From the NCBI GenBank assembly GCA_964023275.1, contig OZ029916.1, positions 23,034,453 to 23,098,452 of the forward strand: a stretch of 64,000 nt of DNA. The letters run 5' to 3'. The notes beneath the pieces were generated by a model that saw nothing but the letters and a program-made list of their open reading frames with translations, ran no database searches and was not told where the DNA came from. Made by a program: the position numbers and the translations under genes. Shown here piece by piece: positions 42,528 through 55,449 of this stretch. Position 1 is the first letter of the stretch. Every line of letters starts with the position of its first letter. The DNA comes from Norana najaformis (Eukaryota; Annelida; Clitellata; Crassiclitellata; Hormogastridae).

Positions 42528-45500
42528 TTAATACAATTCTTTTACATTAATAATAAAAATAGCATTAATATTAATATAAATTACAGGAAAGCAGGGATAA
42601 AGTAATTTTTTGATTTTTTGTGCCAGCAGATTATGATTGTGATTGAGACCATCGACTGACGTGTTGAGCTTTATGATAACGGCACTGTAGAAGTATTTAA
42701 AATAGATTTTAAACTTCTTTCTGACAAGAAGGAGCAACAAGAAAAAAGAAAAAGAAGAAGAATTGAATTACTTTAAATTAAAATTTTTGTAGATTTTACT
42801 GTTTTGAAGCGATTACGACTTCGTTTGCTTAACCTCGGCCTGTGCGGCTCTTTTATATACTCACACTAATGCAGACATAATTACACTTACGCAGACATAC
42901 ATGCACACACTCATGCAAGCAAACAGACAAATACGCACACAAACATATAGGTGAACACACACATACAGGCAAAAACACACACACAGTCATACAAACAAAC
43001 ACGCGCACGCATGCACGCATGCAGAGTCCAAAGCACAGATCGAAGTCACGTGAGGACGGGGGCGGATGAGGCGATGTTTGGCATAAACAAGCTCTAATGG
43101 CGCCGACTTTGTTTACATTATTATTCATCATGTGACTTACACGCATTACAGCGCTTCAATCTCAAGGCAGCGAACAGGTTTTATGGACATAATTTCGCTA
43201 TTAATCAGATATGTTCGCTCCTTTTTTCATTCTTTCCTCATTTCCTTCCCTTTCTCCTTCTCTCCAGCTTTTTCTATTTATTCCTTTCTTCTTTCGTTTT
43301 TCGTTCCATTGTCTTTAATTCCATGTGATGGTGTTGCAGGGATCTCCATTTTCTATCTATCTCCATGATGCCGTCTACCTATGGGCGCTGGCAGCTGATC
43401 GTCTTCTCAGCAACGGCCTAAGTCCTAGGAATGGCACGCTTATGTTCCAGGCGGCAATAGACCTCCCCTTTGAAGGTTTCTTTGCAAAGTTGACTCTGTG
43501 TTTGATCAGTATTTTAAGCGCTCAGGAAATGGAAAAGATTCCAGCTACAGTTGATCTGAGAAAGCACTGACTTAGAAACAAACATTCTAGGCACATCTGT
43601 ATAGACCTAAGTCCATCATTAGACAGTTCTTTGCTTAATCACTACATTTGTTTTATCTCGAACCGTTCAATCCAGAATTGCAGAATGTCCTTTCTTTATT
43701 CAATCGTTTGGCTAAACGAAAAGTAGGGTAAGGTAATAAAGCGGAGTAAGGTAATATTACACCAAGACTCGATCATCATTTCTAGTGTTACGACAGTTGC
43801 CCTCTGAGTATAATCTTCCAAATTACAGAACACCACTCGCCAGCTGCACTTTAGCGCAACACACTGCTAAGGAAAACATGTCCTAAGTATAAGAATATCG
43901 GTTTTGACCATTTGTGTATCCGAACTTCTTAACTTTTTTAATGCGTTTAATTGCTAAATGATTCAAAATCATGTATGGTCTCAGGATTCGATTTTTATTT
44001 GACAGCAGTCGGGATTCCTCTTTGGCATGCAGCGTAATGTTTGGGAAATGTAGGCTATCTTCAGTTGGAGATCTCTGAACCAGTGGGAGAGAAGACAGAC
44101 CTCATAGTGTAAAGTATAGGGAAAACGGGAGGTAGTCTGAACTACCCCACCAGCAACATCATATGTAGACATATGAAATCTATACTGCAATATTTCCATA
44201 TGGGCTTCATTGTTCCTATATATGGTAGGAAATAAGAATCCCTCATGGGAGTACTGTTATATGGGCTTCATATGTCCTGCATATGACGTTGCTGTTGGCG
44301 TAGTGGGACAGTTTCCGTCTTACTTCTATAAATCGCGCCTTCCATATATCCTTAGGATACTAATATAAACCTGTTGGTCTTGGCATGTATCGTCCTGTAT
44401 GTTTATAGGCCTAATTGTATAGGCCCTAAAGACTTCAAAGATCACATTTGTAGGTATTTGTGTGAGGACATTAACATAGCGCGTTTGGAAAATTTCTAAA
44501 ACATTGGTTCGCAATTATACTTTGCATTATGCTTTGTAACTTTGTATTTCAAACAGCATCTTTTAAATGCACATATTATTATGATTTGCACTAACCTATA
44601 CATATTCTCGCTTTTCTTTCTTTTCTTACTTGCTTTCTCGGGAATTTTTGCCTGAAACGGTCTTGTACACCTTACAGGTAAGTCAGGATCCGTTCAACTG
44701 GATCAGAATGGCGATCGAATCGCTGACTATAAGGTCTGGCATCTGCCTTACGACGGCAACGAATATTCGGAGCTGTTGACGATTGAACTGTCTGCGGCCA
44801 ATCGCTCAGACGTAAGCCCTTAACGAACAATATAAGTAGCACAGACTCTAAGTTTATACAAGCACAGACCTATATCTTACGACACCCATCTTATTCAAGC
44901 GTAGATTCACATTCACCTTAGACATAGGCCTACTTCCATCTTATACAAGCATAGACTTACATATATCTTATAAAAGCATAGGTTGATATTGATCTTAAAC
45001 ATAGACCTGCATTTTTTCACAGCAAAAGCCAGACTCTATCGTTTTGAAGGTGTCTGTGACTCTTGCAGGCTGTTCTTACGATTGATGAGCGTTACTGGGG
45101 CCCTTCAGTCGGCTGGAGATGGCCAAGAGACATTCCTGATTGCGGATTCTCAGGCGATTCGTGTCCTCAGAATGGCATAAGTAAGTCTACGTCTGACCTC
45201 AGTCAGTTAAATCGTAGGGCGCTGTTGAGCTGAAGCAAGGTAAGGTAATAAAACAAAGTTAATGTTACATCTGAGACTCGTTATAATGCTATAACTCGCT
45301 TCGTAACACGAATTTGATATAACGCGGTCGGGAACATGGATCCCGAAATCAATTCAACTATAGAAAATAAACTCATTATAACAGGACCTCGTTATTGTAT
45401 AAGGCCATTCTTGACTCGACTCAAAAAGACAGCCTTACATTGAGTTTTCGGTCTTCTGCCCATCTGTTATTGGTCATACTATACATAGTCTTGTGAAATA

Positions 45501-48500
45501 CGGTTATTAGGTAGACAGCTTTCGCTGAAACGCAGACAAACTAGCATCACTCGAACCAGCGGACAGCCTTTTCCACTTGCTTAGTAAATCGGAAGTTACT
45601 TTAATCCAGGTGGTCTTCTAATTTGTCCTTACTGTTTGATGCGCTGTCGCAGAAAAGCTTAAGCATCTTTAAAACTGCAATTGTTGGACTAATGACCTTC
45701 AGTTTAAGTTACTAGTTTATTTTTACTCAGCAGCTACTCACTTACTCACACGCGCTCACTCACGGACTCATTCGCTCACTCACAGGCACTCGCTCACTCA
45801 TTCACTCTCGCTACTCCTACAAATTCCTCCGTTGACGGAATCCGTAATGAATCATTTTCGGTTTTCTCTTCAGAGAAACAAATGCACAATATTTGTATGA
45901 TTTTAGTTAGAAGTTGCATGTTGCAATTTTGGAGACAATGCATCGGGTGTAGGGCACGTTAAGACGAATGTGCATCGCGTGCATTGGACGCCGAGGTGAG
46001 CGCTGTGCAGTGCGATGGATTTTCGAGTGCAGGAATTTAGCCTAAATGAACTCTATCTTATTCCTGTTGCTGCTGCAGTTCGAAATGCAGTCGTCATCAC
46101 CATCGCCGTCCTTCTGGTTCTCGTGGCTGGATGCGTTCTTGCTGGCACCTTCATTCGCAGGTATGCGCAATATATATATACGTGCGTATATACACATGCT
46201 TAATTTTTATGCATTGCTAGCTGCTACTGAGTCTGTAATTGACAAGTGCATACGTTTAACACAGGTTGACTGGTTTCCGTTTGGGTAGTATTAAAGACAA
46301 ACTAAGTGACCAAAATATCACGACTTCGGTTATGCAACGGTGAAGAAGGGCCTTTGGAATGGCATCAACCAGCCACTACTGAGAGGTATTCGACCGGAAT
46401 AGTGCACTGGCTTAGTGGCGTGAATTATTTCCGGATGCAGCGCCTTCTGCCATCAGCTGAGGGAGTACTAGTCGGTGGAGGTAGCCTAACCGTGTGTTGT
46501 GAATATTTTATTCAGCTGTCGTCATTGTTCAGCCTCAAAGCAATACGAACCAGGAATTCTGAACATGGTGTCTACTGCCAAGCTTGCTGTCATTGGGTTC
46601 TATGTGTGTGCAAGACATACGTACGTACGTAAATAGTTGCAAAATGCATGATAAACTACTGCCTGAACCTATCATACAGATTACACTAACTATTGAAATT
46701 CTTTTCATTTTCAGGAGACGAAAGTTTCAGAACCGAATGCAGGAAATGTCGTGGAAGATTAGATTTGAAGAAATTCATTTCATCAAACGAGAGTTTAGCA
46801 CGAGTTCAAAGGTTTGTGCTGCAATTAACAAATGCTTTTAATCGCGTTTGCTTTCAATCTCACAACACAATTTCTCACATTTTTGTAATGTTTCTACTTA
46901 GAACTACTGTTTTCGTTTGCATTGCTGGAATGAAGGTTTGAATGAATGAAAGAACAAACGAACAAATGAAGGAAGGAATGAAGGAAGAAATGAAAGAAGT
47001 GATTTCATCATTGAAATGGTGTTTTTATTGCCGTCCTTTAACAAATATCAATGAGGGGATCGCTGTTCTTTTGCATGCAGACGCTTGGCACTGGTTCATC
47101 GTCACAGTCGTCCTACCCTCTGCTGAATGTTCCCCCAGCCGAGAGTACGTTCAAAAGTGTGAGGGCCGCCTACTGCAAGGAGCTGTTGTGCGCAGTCAAG
47201 TCGGTCAAGACTCCGGCCATTCTTCTGTCGAAACAGGAACATATCGAACTGCTCCACGTAGGCCATTAGATTTTCTGTGCCGCCTCTCAGCATCGTGTAC
47301 CTTCTTCGTTGTAATAATGGGAGCTACTTAATCGTGCGGCAGGGTGGTCTATCGGTAATGCGTTTGGTCAATGATCATGCGGTTGCGGCTTCGACTTCGT
47401 GTAACGACCCTTGACAAATTGTTCGCGCACATCGTGCCTCTGTCACCGAGCAGCATAATTTGGTACGGGCGTAAGCTGGGAAGTGAAAGTTAAGTCCTGC
47501 GATACACTGGCCCCGTGTCCAAGACATTGGGATTCGTCCATCAAGGGCCTAAGAAAAGGAAATAAGCGCCTCCCTACGTCTCCCTAAGTAAGATATGGGA
47601 TACTTACTAAATCGTCACCAACGAAGCCTGGAAGTAACAAAACAAGACAGAGTAGAACAGAACGTAACTAGATGGGACGGGACGAAACAAAAAGGGACGG
47701 AGCAGGACAGAACGGAACAGTACTGATTGGCTTGAAAGGGATAAGACACAGTCAAAACCAGCATAGTAAAAACCCCAAACCTTACCACTACCACAATAAA
47801 GGGTTTTATTGTTTGAAAAGCTTTAAAGATGACCGCTTTAATGTCTTACTCCTTTATACAAAGGAAGGATGACACAGTACGAAAGATCCTTCGTAGACCA
47901 CAAATTGAGGCTAACTGTTGACAACGACGACGATGCTTTTGCAGATGAGGGAAATCGTCCATGACAACCTGTGTGTCTTCGTTGGTCTTTGCGTTGATCC
48001 AGAAAACATTTGTATCCTGACGAAGTTCTGCCTACGCGGCAGTCTCCAGGCAAGTGTCAGGTCACTCGTTCTTAGACAAAAAGACACGTACATGTCTATG
48101 GCTACCTTACTCTTCGTCCATGCACTTACAGACTTACAGATGAAGGAAGAATTCGATTTAGACTTGCAGAAAGACGTTAGAACTGCCTCTCATGTCTAAT
48201 ACGGTGTTGTGACGTTCGACACAACGGTCTAGTTGGTAGTGTGCTTGCTATGTAATTCAACGATGACAGGTTTGAGCATGCTGACGACCTGGACAGGTTT
48301 TTTACGCTCACTTGTCTCTTTCACCAAGCAGTAGCCTATAATTTGATACCGTCGTTAGCTCGAAAGTAATGAACTCTATGTCCTGCGATTCACTGGCCCC
48401 GTGCACAGGACCTTGGGATTCATCTATTCCCTGCTCAGTGGTCGAAGAACGGGAGTGAGGACCTCCCCAGGCTCCCCTACATTTAACTGTTGGACACAGG

Positions 48501-51500
48501 AGCTTTACTTTACTGTTTTATAATTAGACGTAATAACAGCATGGAAGTATTCAGTATTAAAGTTAGAATGGTGAATAAATAGCGGTAATTTTAAGATGCC
48601 ATGATAGAATAGAATAGTTAGGCAAACTAACCGATCTGCGTTTAGAGATAGTAGCTCACGGTCAAAAGAAGGCAAACTTGTTGATTGACGATTAGTTATT
48701 CTCGTGTAAATTACGTTGTTGATTGCAGGATATACTGATCAACGATGACATTAAAGTAGATGACACGTTTAAGCGTTCCTTCATGTTTGACATTATTCAG
48801 GTATGTCATCAGTAGGGCCATTTTCAATAATGTAGGCCCTATTGGTCATTGAAATGGCCTCAGCTATTGTTCTGAAATAGCTTGATCGAAAAAAAGAGGC
48901 CTATAAGATTCAGGCATATATTCATGATAAGGTATTTCAAGTCTTCTACTGATTTTTTTATTTATCAATATAAATACGACTGATGCAATGACTTATTATT
49001 AAGTTATTTTTTGTGATTAAGCTGATTCCCGCAGCTTTGCTTTCTGTCTGTGCTGAAAAATCCAGAAACTATGATAACAATTAGCCTATGCCTTTGTACA
49101 CTGGCGTGTCACGTACGAACGAGTCTAAGCCTTTTTATAATGATAAATCACAAGATATATTTAAGGCAACTCTTGAAAGTCTTTGTGCTATTTACATATT
49201 ATAAAATTACTAAATTGCGACTGGACTTCGGCTTTCCAATCTGCGATTTGATCTAGTGGAATATCAAATATTTGGAGATATTCAGCTGTTATTGTGGGAT
49301 GACGTCAACGAAGTACATCGCTATCCTATAGCTCATGAAGTATGTGAGTCTGTCTTGAAAATTGTTATTAGGCCTACGTGTCATGATGCTAGCAGCAAAG
49401 CCTAGTCATAACGTTGGCAGTAGGCCTAGTAAGTCTACTCTTCCTTGAAATAACGCAGTTTACTGAAGACTAAAACGATAGCATCTAATGAATGTATGAA
49501 CAATTTTCATTCTCTAATAATTATTACAAAAATCTTTTTTATTACTCATTTTTAATTAGAACATTAGAATGTGGCTGATTAGAATGGCTGATTTTTCGTC
49601 AATGACTATTAGGGCTTGGACTTCCTGCACAAGAGTCCGATGAGGAGTCACGGGCGAATGAAGAGTACGAACTGCTTGGTGGACAGCCGCTGGGTGATCA
49701 AACTCAACAGCTGGGGACTCAGCAGTCTGCATCAACAGACAGATCACGACGACGAAGAAGAATACTACAGATGTATGCAAACGTCATCATTCTTGTCTAC
49801 CTCTCTTGTTTTTCTTCTTTCTTTTATTTTTTTCTTTTTTTTAAATTTCTAATCATATTTCTCTTTCTGGTGTCCTTTTCTTTATCTTTCTATCTTTTTT
49901 CCTTCATATACACTCCCTTCTTATTTCCTTTCCTCTCTCCTTCACAATCTTCAACCCCTTGCCTGTCCCTATCTCAAAATTCCTCTCCCATTCGTTTCTT
50001 CGGCCTTTCCCTCTCCTGTACCCTCTTGCATTTATAAAAGTCGCTTTTGCTTTCCGTTTCTCTCTCGCCCTCGCTGTCCCTCCACTCTCCCAACACTCTC
50101 ATCCACTCCACTCCTTCGCTCTTCAATTTCCACTCCCCATGCAATCTCTCCTTCCCCGTATCTCCCTATTCCCAATCTCCCTCTCATCTCCTCCCCTCCC
50201 AATTTTCCCTCCCTTTCCCGGCCTATTCCGATCCAGCCCTCCCTTACAATTATAAAATCCCTGTTTCTCCCTGCTACCAAGGGGTCATGAAAGCAATTGC
50301 CAAAAAATGTTCACAGATTTTTCGATCTATGTCGACCATTATATGATGGGCCTGCAGTTCGAATCCAAGCCGCAGAGTTAAAATCCTAGGGCTTAAATGC
50401 TCGACCATCGTCCTTCCTATCTTGTCTGTGTCTCTGTGTCGTTCTGAAGAAGACCTTTATGCACCGCCAATCAAGTGCACAATATTGTCCGTATGTCATG
50501 TATCATTTATTATTTAACAAAGCAGTCATGTCCAATATGAATGGCGTCGCTACATAAACATAAGTAAGCAAGTAAGTAAGTAACGCATTTGTTAACATGC
50601 CATTTATCCTTGTCTTACTATCCACGCACATTAAGCTATTTTTATAGAGATCACAAGGCATGAAAATCCATAGTCATGAGCTAACATTTATACTATGGTA
50701 TTCATAGAAGAAATATCAAGGGATGTTCACTGGTTCTTAGGAAACAACAAAAGAAATTGGCTAACAAAATACAGGAGAAACAAGTAAAGATAGACCTATG
50801 GTTCTCGGCCCCATTATGTACTTTGTGTTATGTTTATACTTGTATCTCGCATAGCTGTCTTTTAGATGACTTATAAAATCTAGGCCTATTTGTGAAAATA
50901 AAAGGGACGTTCGTAACTAAGACGCTAGGAACCAATTTCAATACAAATTCAGATTACACCATTGAGGAAATACAACTATGTGGCCGTTTTATGAGTTTTA
51001 TGAGGTATATAAGATACTGCAGCAGACGTTAGCAGGTCATTTTACTGTATTGGAAACACGTAGCGCCCTCTACGTGACGCTGTTTTGATTCAGCGATGAT
51101 GTGGACTGCGCCGGAGCTGCTCAATAATCCGCATCCGCCAGCCAACGGCACACAGGCTGGCGACATCTACAGTCTGGGAATCATATTCTACGAGATACTC
51201 CACCGATGTCCACCCTTCATGACGAGCGATGAACCTCTCTTGGCCAAAGGTAGGCGAGGAAGCAGAGTCGACCTCCGCACCATGCACCTCCTTTAGACTG
51301 CAGTGACACAGCTTAACATGGCCAAGTAGCAATCACAACCACAAAAACTTAACATGAATGCATTTGAGCTATTTCCACCTGTAGTCAACAACGACAAATT
51401 TGGCCCCCGTCGTCAATCTGCAAAAGCCATATCAATTCGATCTTTAAAGTCCCTTCTTTTTTGTTTATGTCATTTTAGTGCAAAATAGTTTTGTCAAGTA

Positions 51501-54500
51501 ACTGGTTTTACTTTCTAACCTCATAAGTCTTGTATCTCCAACAAATCTCCTTGAAGAAGCCATCGAAAATTCTGGATTTGGACACTCGCCTTTTCGCAAT
51601 AGTGACAGGGTCACTCAATGATTAATGAGAATTTATTTACTCACAAAAAGCAATTAGCCATTAGAGTGACTTTTACAATTCTACCATCTAGGTATAGGCC
51701 TGCATGTCCTGAATCCACATTCCGATTCCAAAGGCTAATGGCAAGTTGCACCTTCTCATCTTGATCTACAAATCCTTGTTCTTAACAGACATAAAATAAC
51801 GTTGGGCCAGCCTTCAAGTACTTATACTTTTTCTTCAAATATATATTTGTTCAATGACAATGCATTACACTACATCCGTTACTTTACATAATTAGGTGTA
51901 TATGCCTATACTTCCGATCAAGGTCCGATTTGCAATAGGACCTTCCCCACACTTTTCTGACTCCTACTGAATATACAGTATATTTCCCTCTTACTTTTCA
52001 TTTCTGCCCATAGGTTTTTCTCATACATTTAACTCCTGCTCATAAGTCTTACGCTTTACCCTTTTCCCCATATATTTAACTCCTGCCCAAAGGTTTTTCT
52101 CATAGGCCTATATTTCCCTCCTGCCCACTGGTCTCTCCCCATACATTTTACTCCTGCCCATGGGTCTTTCCCCACATGTTTCACTCCTGTCCATGGGTCT
52201 TTCTGTCACTGCTGCCAACGACAAATCGCACCCCGTCCCCGATGCTTGTTGTGCGCAGATATAATCGAGCGGGTGAAGAATCGCGAGAATCCTCCCTTTC
52301 GTCCGAAGACTCACTCGGAGCAGGACCGTGCAGAGAGACGTTACGTCGGTCTCATCAAAGACTGTTGGGCGGAGGACGAAGCAGCAAGACCAAACACCGG
52401 CGCCGTACGAAACAGATTTGCCCTCTTCAACCGCGGAAAGTAGGTTGCCTTATCGCAATCAGTGGTAGAGTAACCAATATAGGGGACCCAGCCGGGAGGG
52501 ACAACAAAAAGGCGCTATATAAATGACCAGATACATACATATGTCTATGTAGACATACATACATACAAACATACATACATACATACATACATACATACAA
52601 TTAACCTTTAAATCAAAGTCCGCCAATGTATTTGTACCAGCAACTAAGACTAGAATGGGTGATCGGGCCTTTAGGGTTGCTGGTCCGCGCGCCTAGAACA
52701 GTCTTCCGGCATCCATTCGGGAGTCCAAAAGTGTCATCCTCTTTTTAAAAAACAGCTGAAATTGTATTTGATGCATAACTCTTAGTTCTTGGGACGACTT
52801 TTGACTTTGTAAAGCACCCTAGAAGTAGCTTGCTACTTACAATGCTATATAAATTGTCGACATTACATTACATTAACACAAGACAATAATATGTTTCTCT
52901 GATACATACCTGTCCGTTGAATTCGTCACTTTGTGCAAAGGTGAAAATTACCTTTTGTGTAGGAAGTCTAGTTTTGGTTTAAAATATTGAACATTTAGGC
53001 GTATCAACATAATGGACAATATGCTGCGCATGATGGAAAAATATGCCAACAACCTGGAGGAGGTGATTGGAGAACGAACTCGACAGCTGGTGGAAGAAAA
53101 GAAGAAGGCAGACTTACTTCTCTACAGAATGCTACCGCCGTAAGTGACCTAACTGGCCATCAGTCGTCATCACGCAATCATTCAGTATATAGATATATTA
53201 TAATTATATTTATATATAAGTTAAGTCATTCAGCATATAGATATATTATAATTATATTTATATATAAGTTAAATCATTCAGTATATAGATATATCATAAT
53301 TATATTTATAAGTTAGATCGTTAGCCATGGAATTATTTCAGTTCTGGGAATACAGTTTACAATCAGCCAATTAGTCAGTCAATCATTCAGTCAACCAGCC
53401 AGCTTGTCAGCCAACCAGCTTGTCAGTCAGCATTTCATTTAGGCTAATAAAAATAAATAATTTATTTATTTAGACATTTAGTTTGTCTGTGTTATTTCCA
53501 ACATCGATCGGTCAGTCGATCGGTCGGTACGTCGGTCAGTCGGCTGGTTCTGCTGGAATTGCAGGTCGGTTGCTGACAGCCTTAAACTAGGGCTGTCCGT
53601 TCATCCAGAGCTCTACAAAGAGGTGACCATTTACTTTTCGGACATTGTTTCCTTCACCACTTTGGCGTCTGAGAGTTCGCCGATGGAGGTCGTCGATTTT
53701 CTGAATGACCTCTGGACGACCTTTGATGACGTCATCAACAAATACAATGTCTACAAGGTCAGATACTTGGTATTTAACGACGAGTCAACGCATCCGTCGT
53801 CAAATACTTACCCTACCTTTAGGGTTTAGACTACACGAGACTTCTAGACCAGACTAGACTGTTAGACCAGATTGGAATTGACGAGACTAGAAAAGACTAG
53901 ACAGATTATGGAAGTAGGCCTAACATTACAACAACTGCTAACAAGTGGTCATGAGTTCAGATTTATACCTGGAGTATTATGACGTATATCTGCATGGATC
54001 TGAATATTTATATAACGTCCATTAAGGACCTTTCGAAGGTGTTCCTCGATGTCAATATGTGGAAGTCATTTAACAACTTGGCGTTGAATTGTATAGCGCT
54101 ATTCAGAATTGTGCATCACATAAAACTGAATCACAAGCAGATTACATCACAGCAAATGAATCTGAATCCCATTAAAAACCCAAAGTCTATGGTTAACACT
54201 CACTCATCACAATATAAATTATTACAGGAGATAAAACGACATCCTACGACATCCTGTCGTATATATTGTATCGAAATCTCGTCAAATGGCTTTTCGTCAC
54301 GTAATTCCTAATGAGGTACAATTTTGATATGGTAAAACGTTTTCAGACACAGTGTTCCGTATAGAGGCCTAATATGTCTCAAGGACAGCATCTGGTTGTT
54401 GTAGGTGGAGACTATAGGAGACGCGTATATGGTGGTCAGTGGATTGCCGAAGCCCTATGCCAACCATGCTCCGGAAATGGCCAACATGTCCATCGACATT

Positions 54501-55411
54501 CTCATCGCAATTAAGTCCTTTCGCATCCGACATCGACCGAACAAACAGCTGGAAATACGAATAGGAATGCACAGCGGATCAGTTGTGGCAGGTATGTAAC
54601 TAAGCTGCTACTAATTAAGCTTTTCGTTTAAAGCGGCGACGAGCGCCTTCGAGAGTTTCTAAATTTTTAAAGGCGCTATATAAATGTCCAGATACACTCG
54701 TGCATCGAGTTATTTAGGCTGATATTTCTTAATGTATAGGAGTCAATGACGTAGCAAATGTCTATTCTGAGTCACAGGACAATTTTTTCAATATCAAGCC
54801 ATTCAACTGTCACTTGAATGATTTCTGAAATTTGTTCTTCTTTAACTCTCCTTTTTGCTCAAGAAGAAGAAAAAGAAGAAGACCCTGAAGCCGGTATGTC
54901 AGTCTAGGGGAGATAATGAATAAACCCTGAAGCTGATATACCGACCGTAAGTGAGCCATAAGACTTGTACATACCGGAAAGCCAATATATTGGCCCTTCT
55001 GGTTCAAAGGGAGTGGCTATTTGGCATATAGCCTAAACCGGCAAGCAACCTGCAGATAAATATCCCCGAGATACAGGTATTAAAACCTTGTGAAAATTCA
55101 GTCTTAAAATAAGTTTTCATATTTCTGCGAAATGTTCAATGTTCAACTTAGGTTAGGTTACCCTACAGCTAAAGAGCCTGAGTTCTTTTTACGAAGCCCA
55201 AATAAGAAATTTGTTTTACTTGGCGACTTAAGGAAACGGTTTCTGTCTGATTGTTTAGGTGTTGTTGGTCAGACGATGCCAAGATACTGCCTGTTCGGAG
55301 ATACTGTGAATATGGCCAGCAGAATGGAGTCGCATGGACAGCGTGAGTATAATTTATAGCTACGATTCCTCGCTCAGCCGAAGGATACATGGCGTGTTAA
55401 CAAATGTCTGT

Positions 55412-55449
<38 letters not shown>

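Noticed and set aside
42425..42605. 60-aa poly-Met/Ile ORF
   Set aside because: Translation of GAT and AAT triplet repeats.
50032..50346. Several ORFs on both strands in the CT-rich tract
   Set aside because: Low-complexity composition only.
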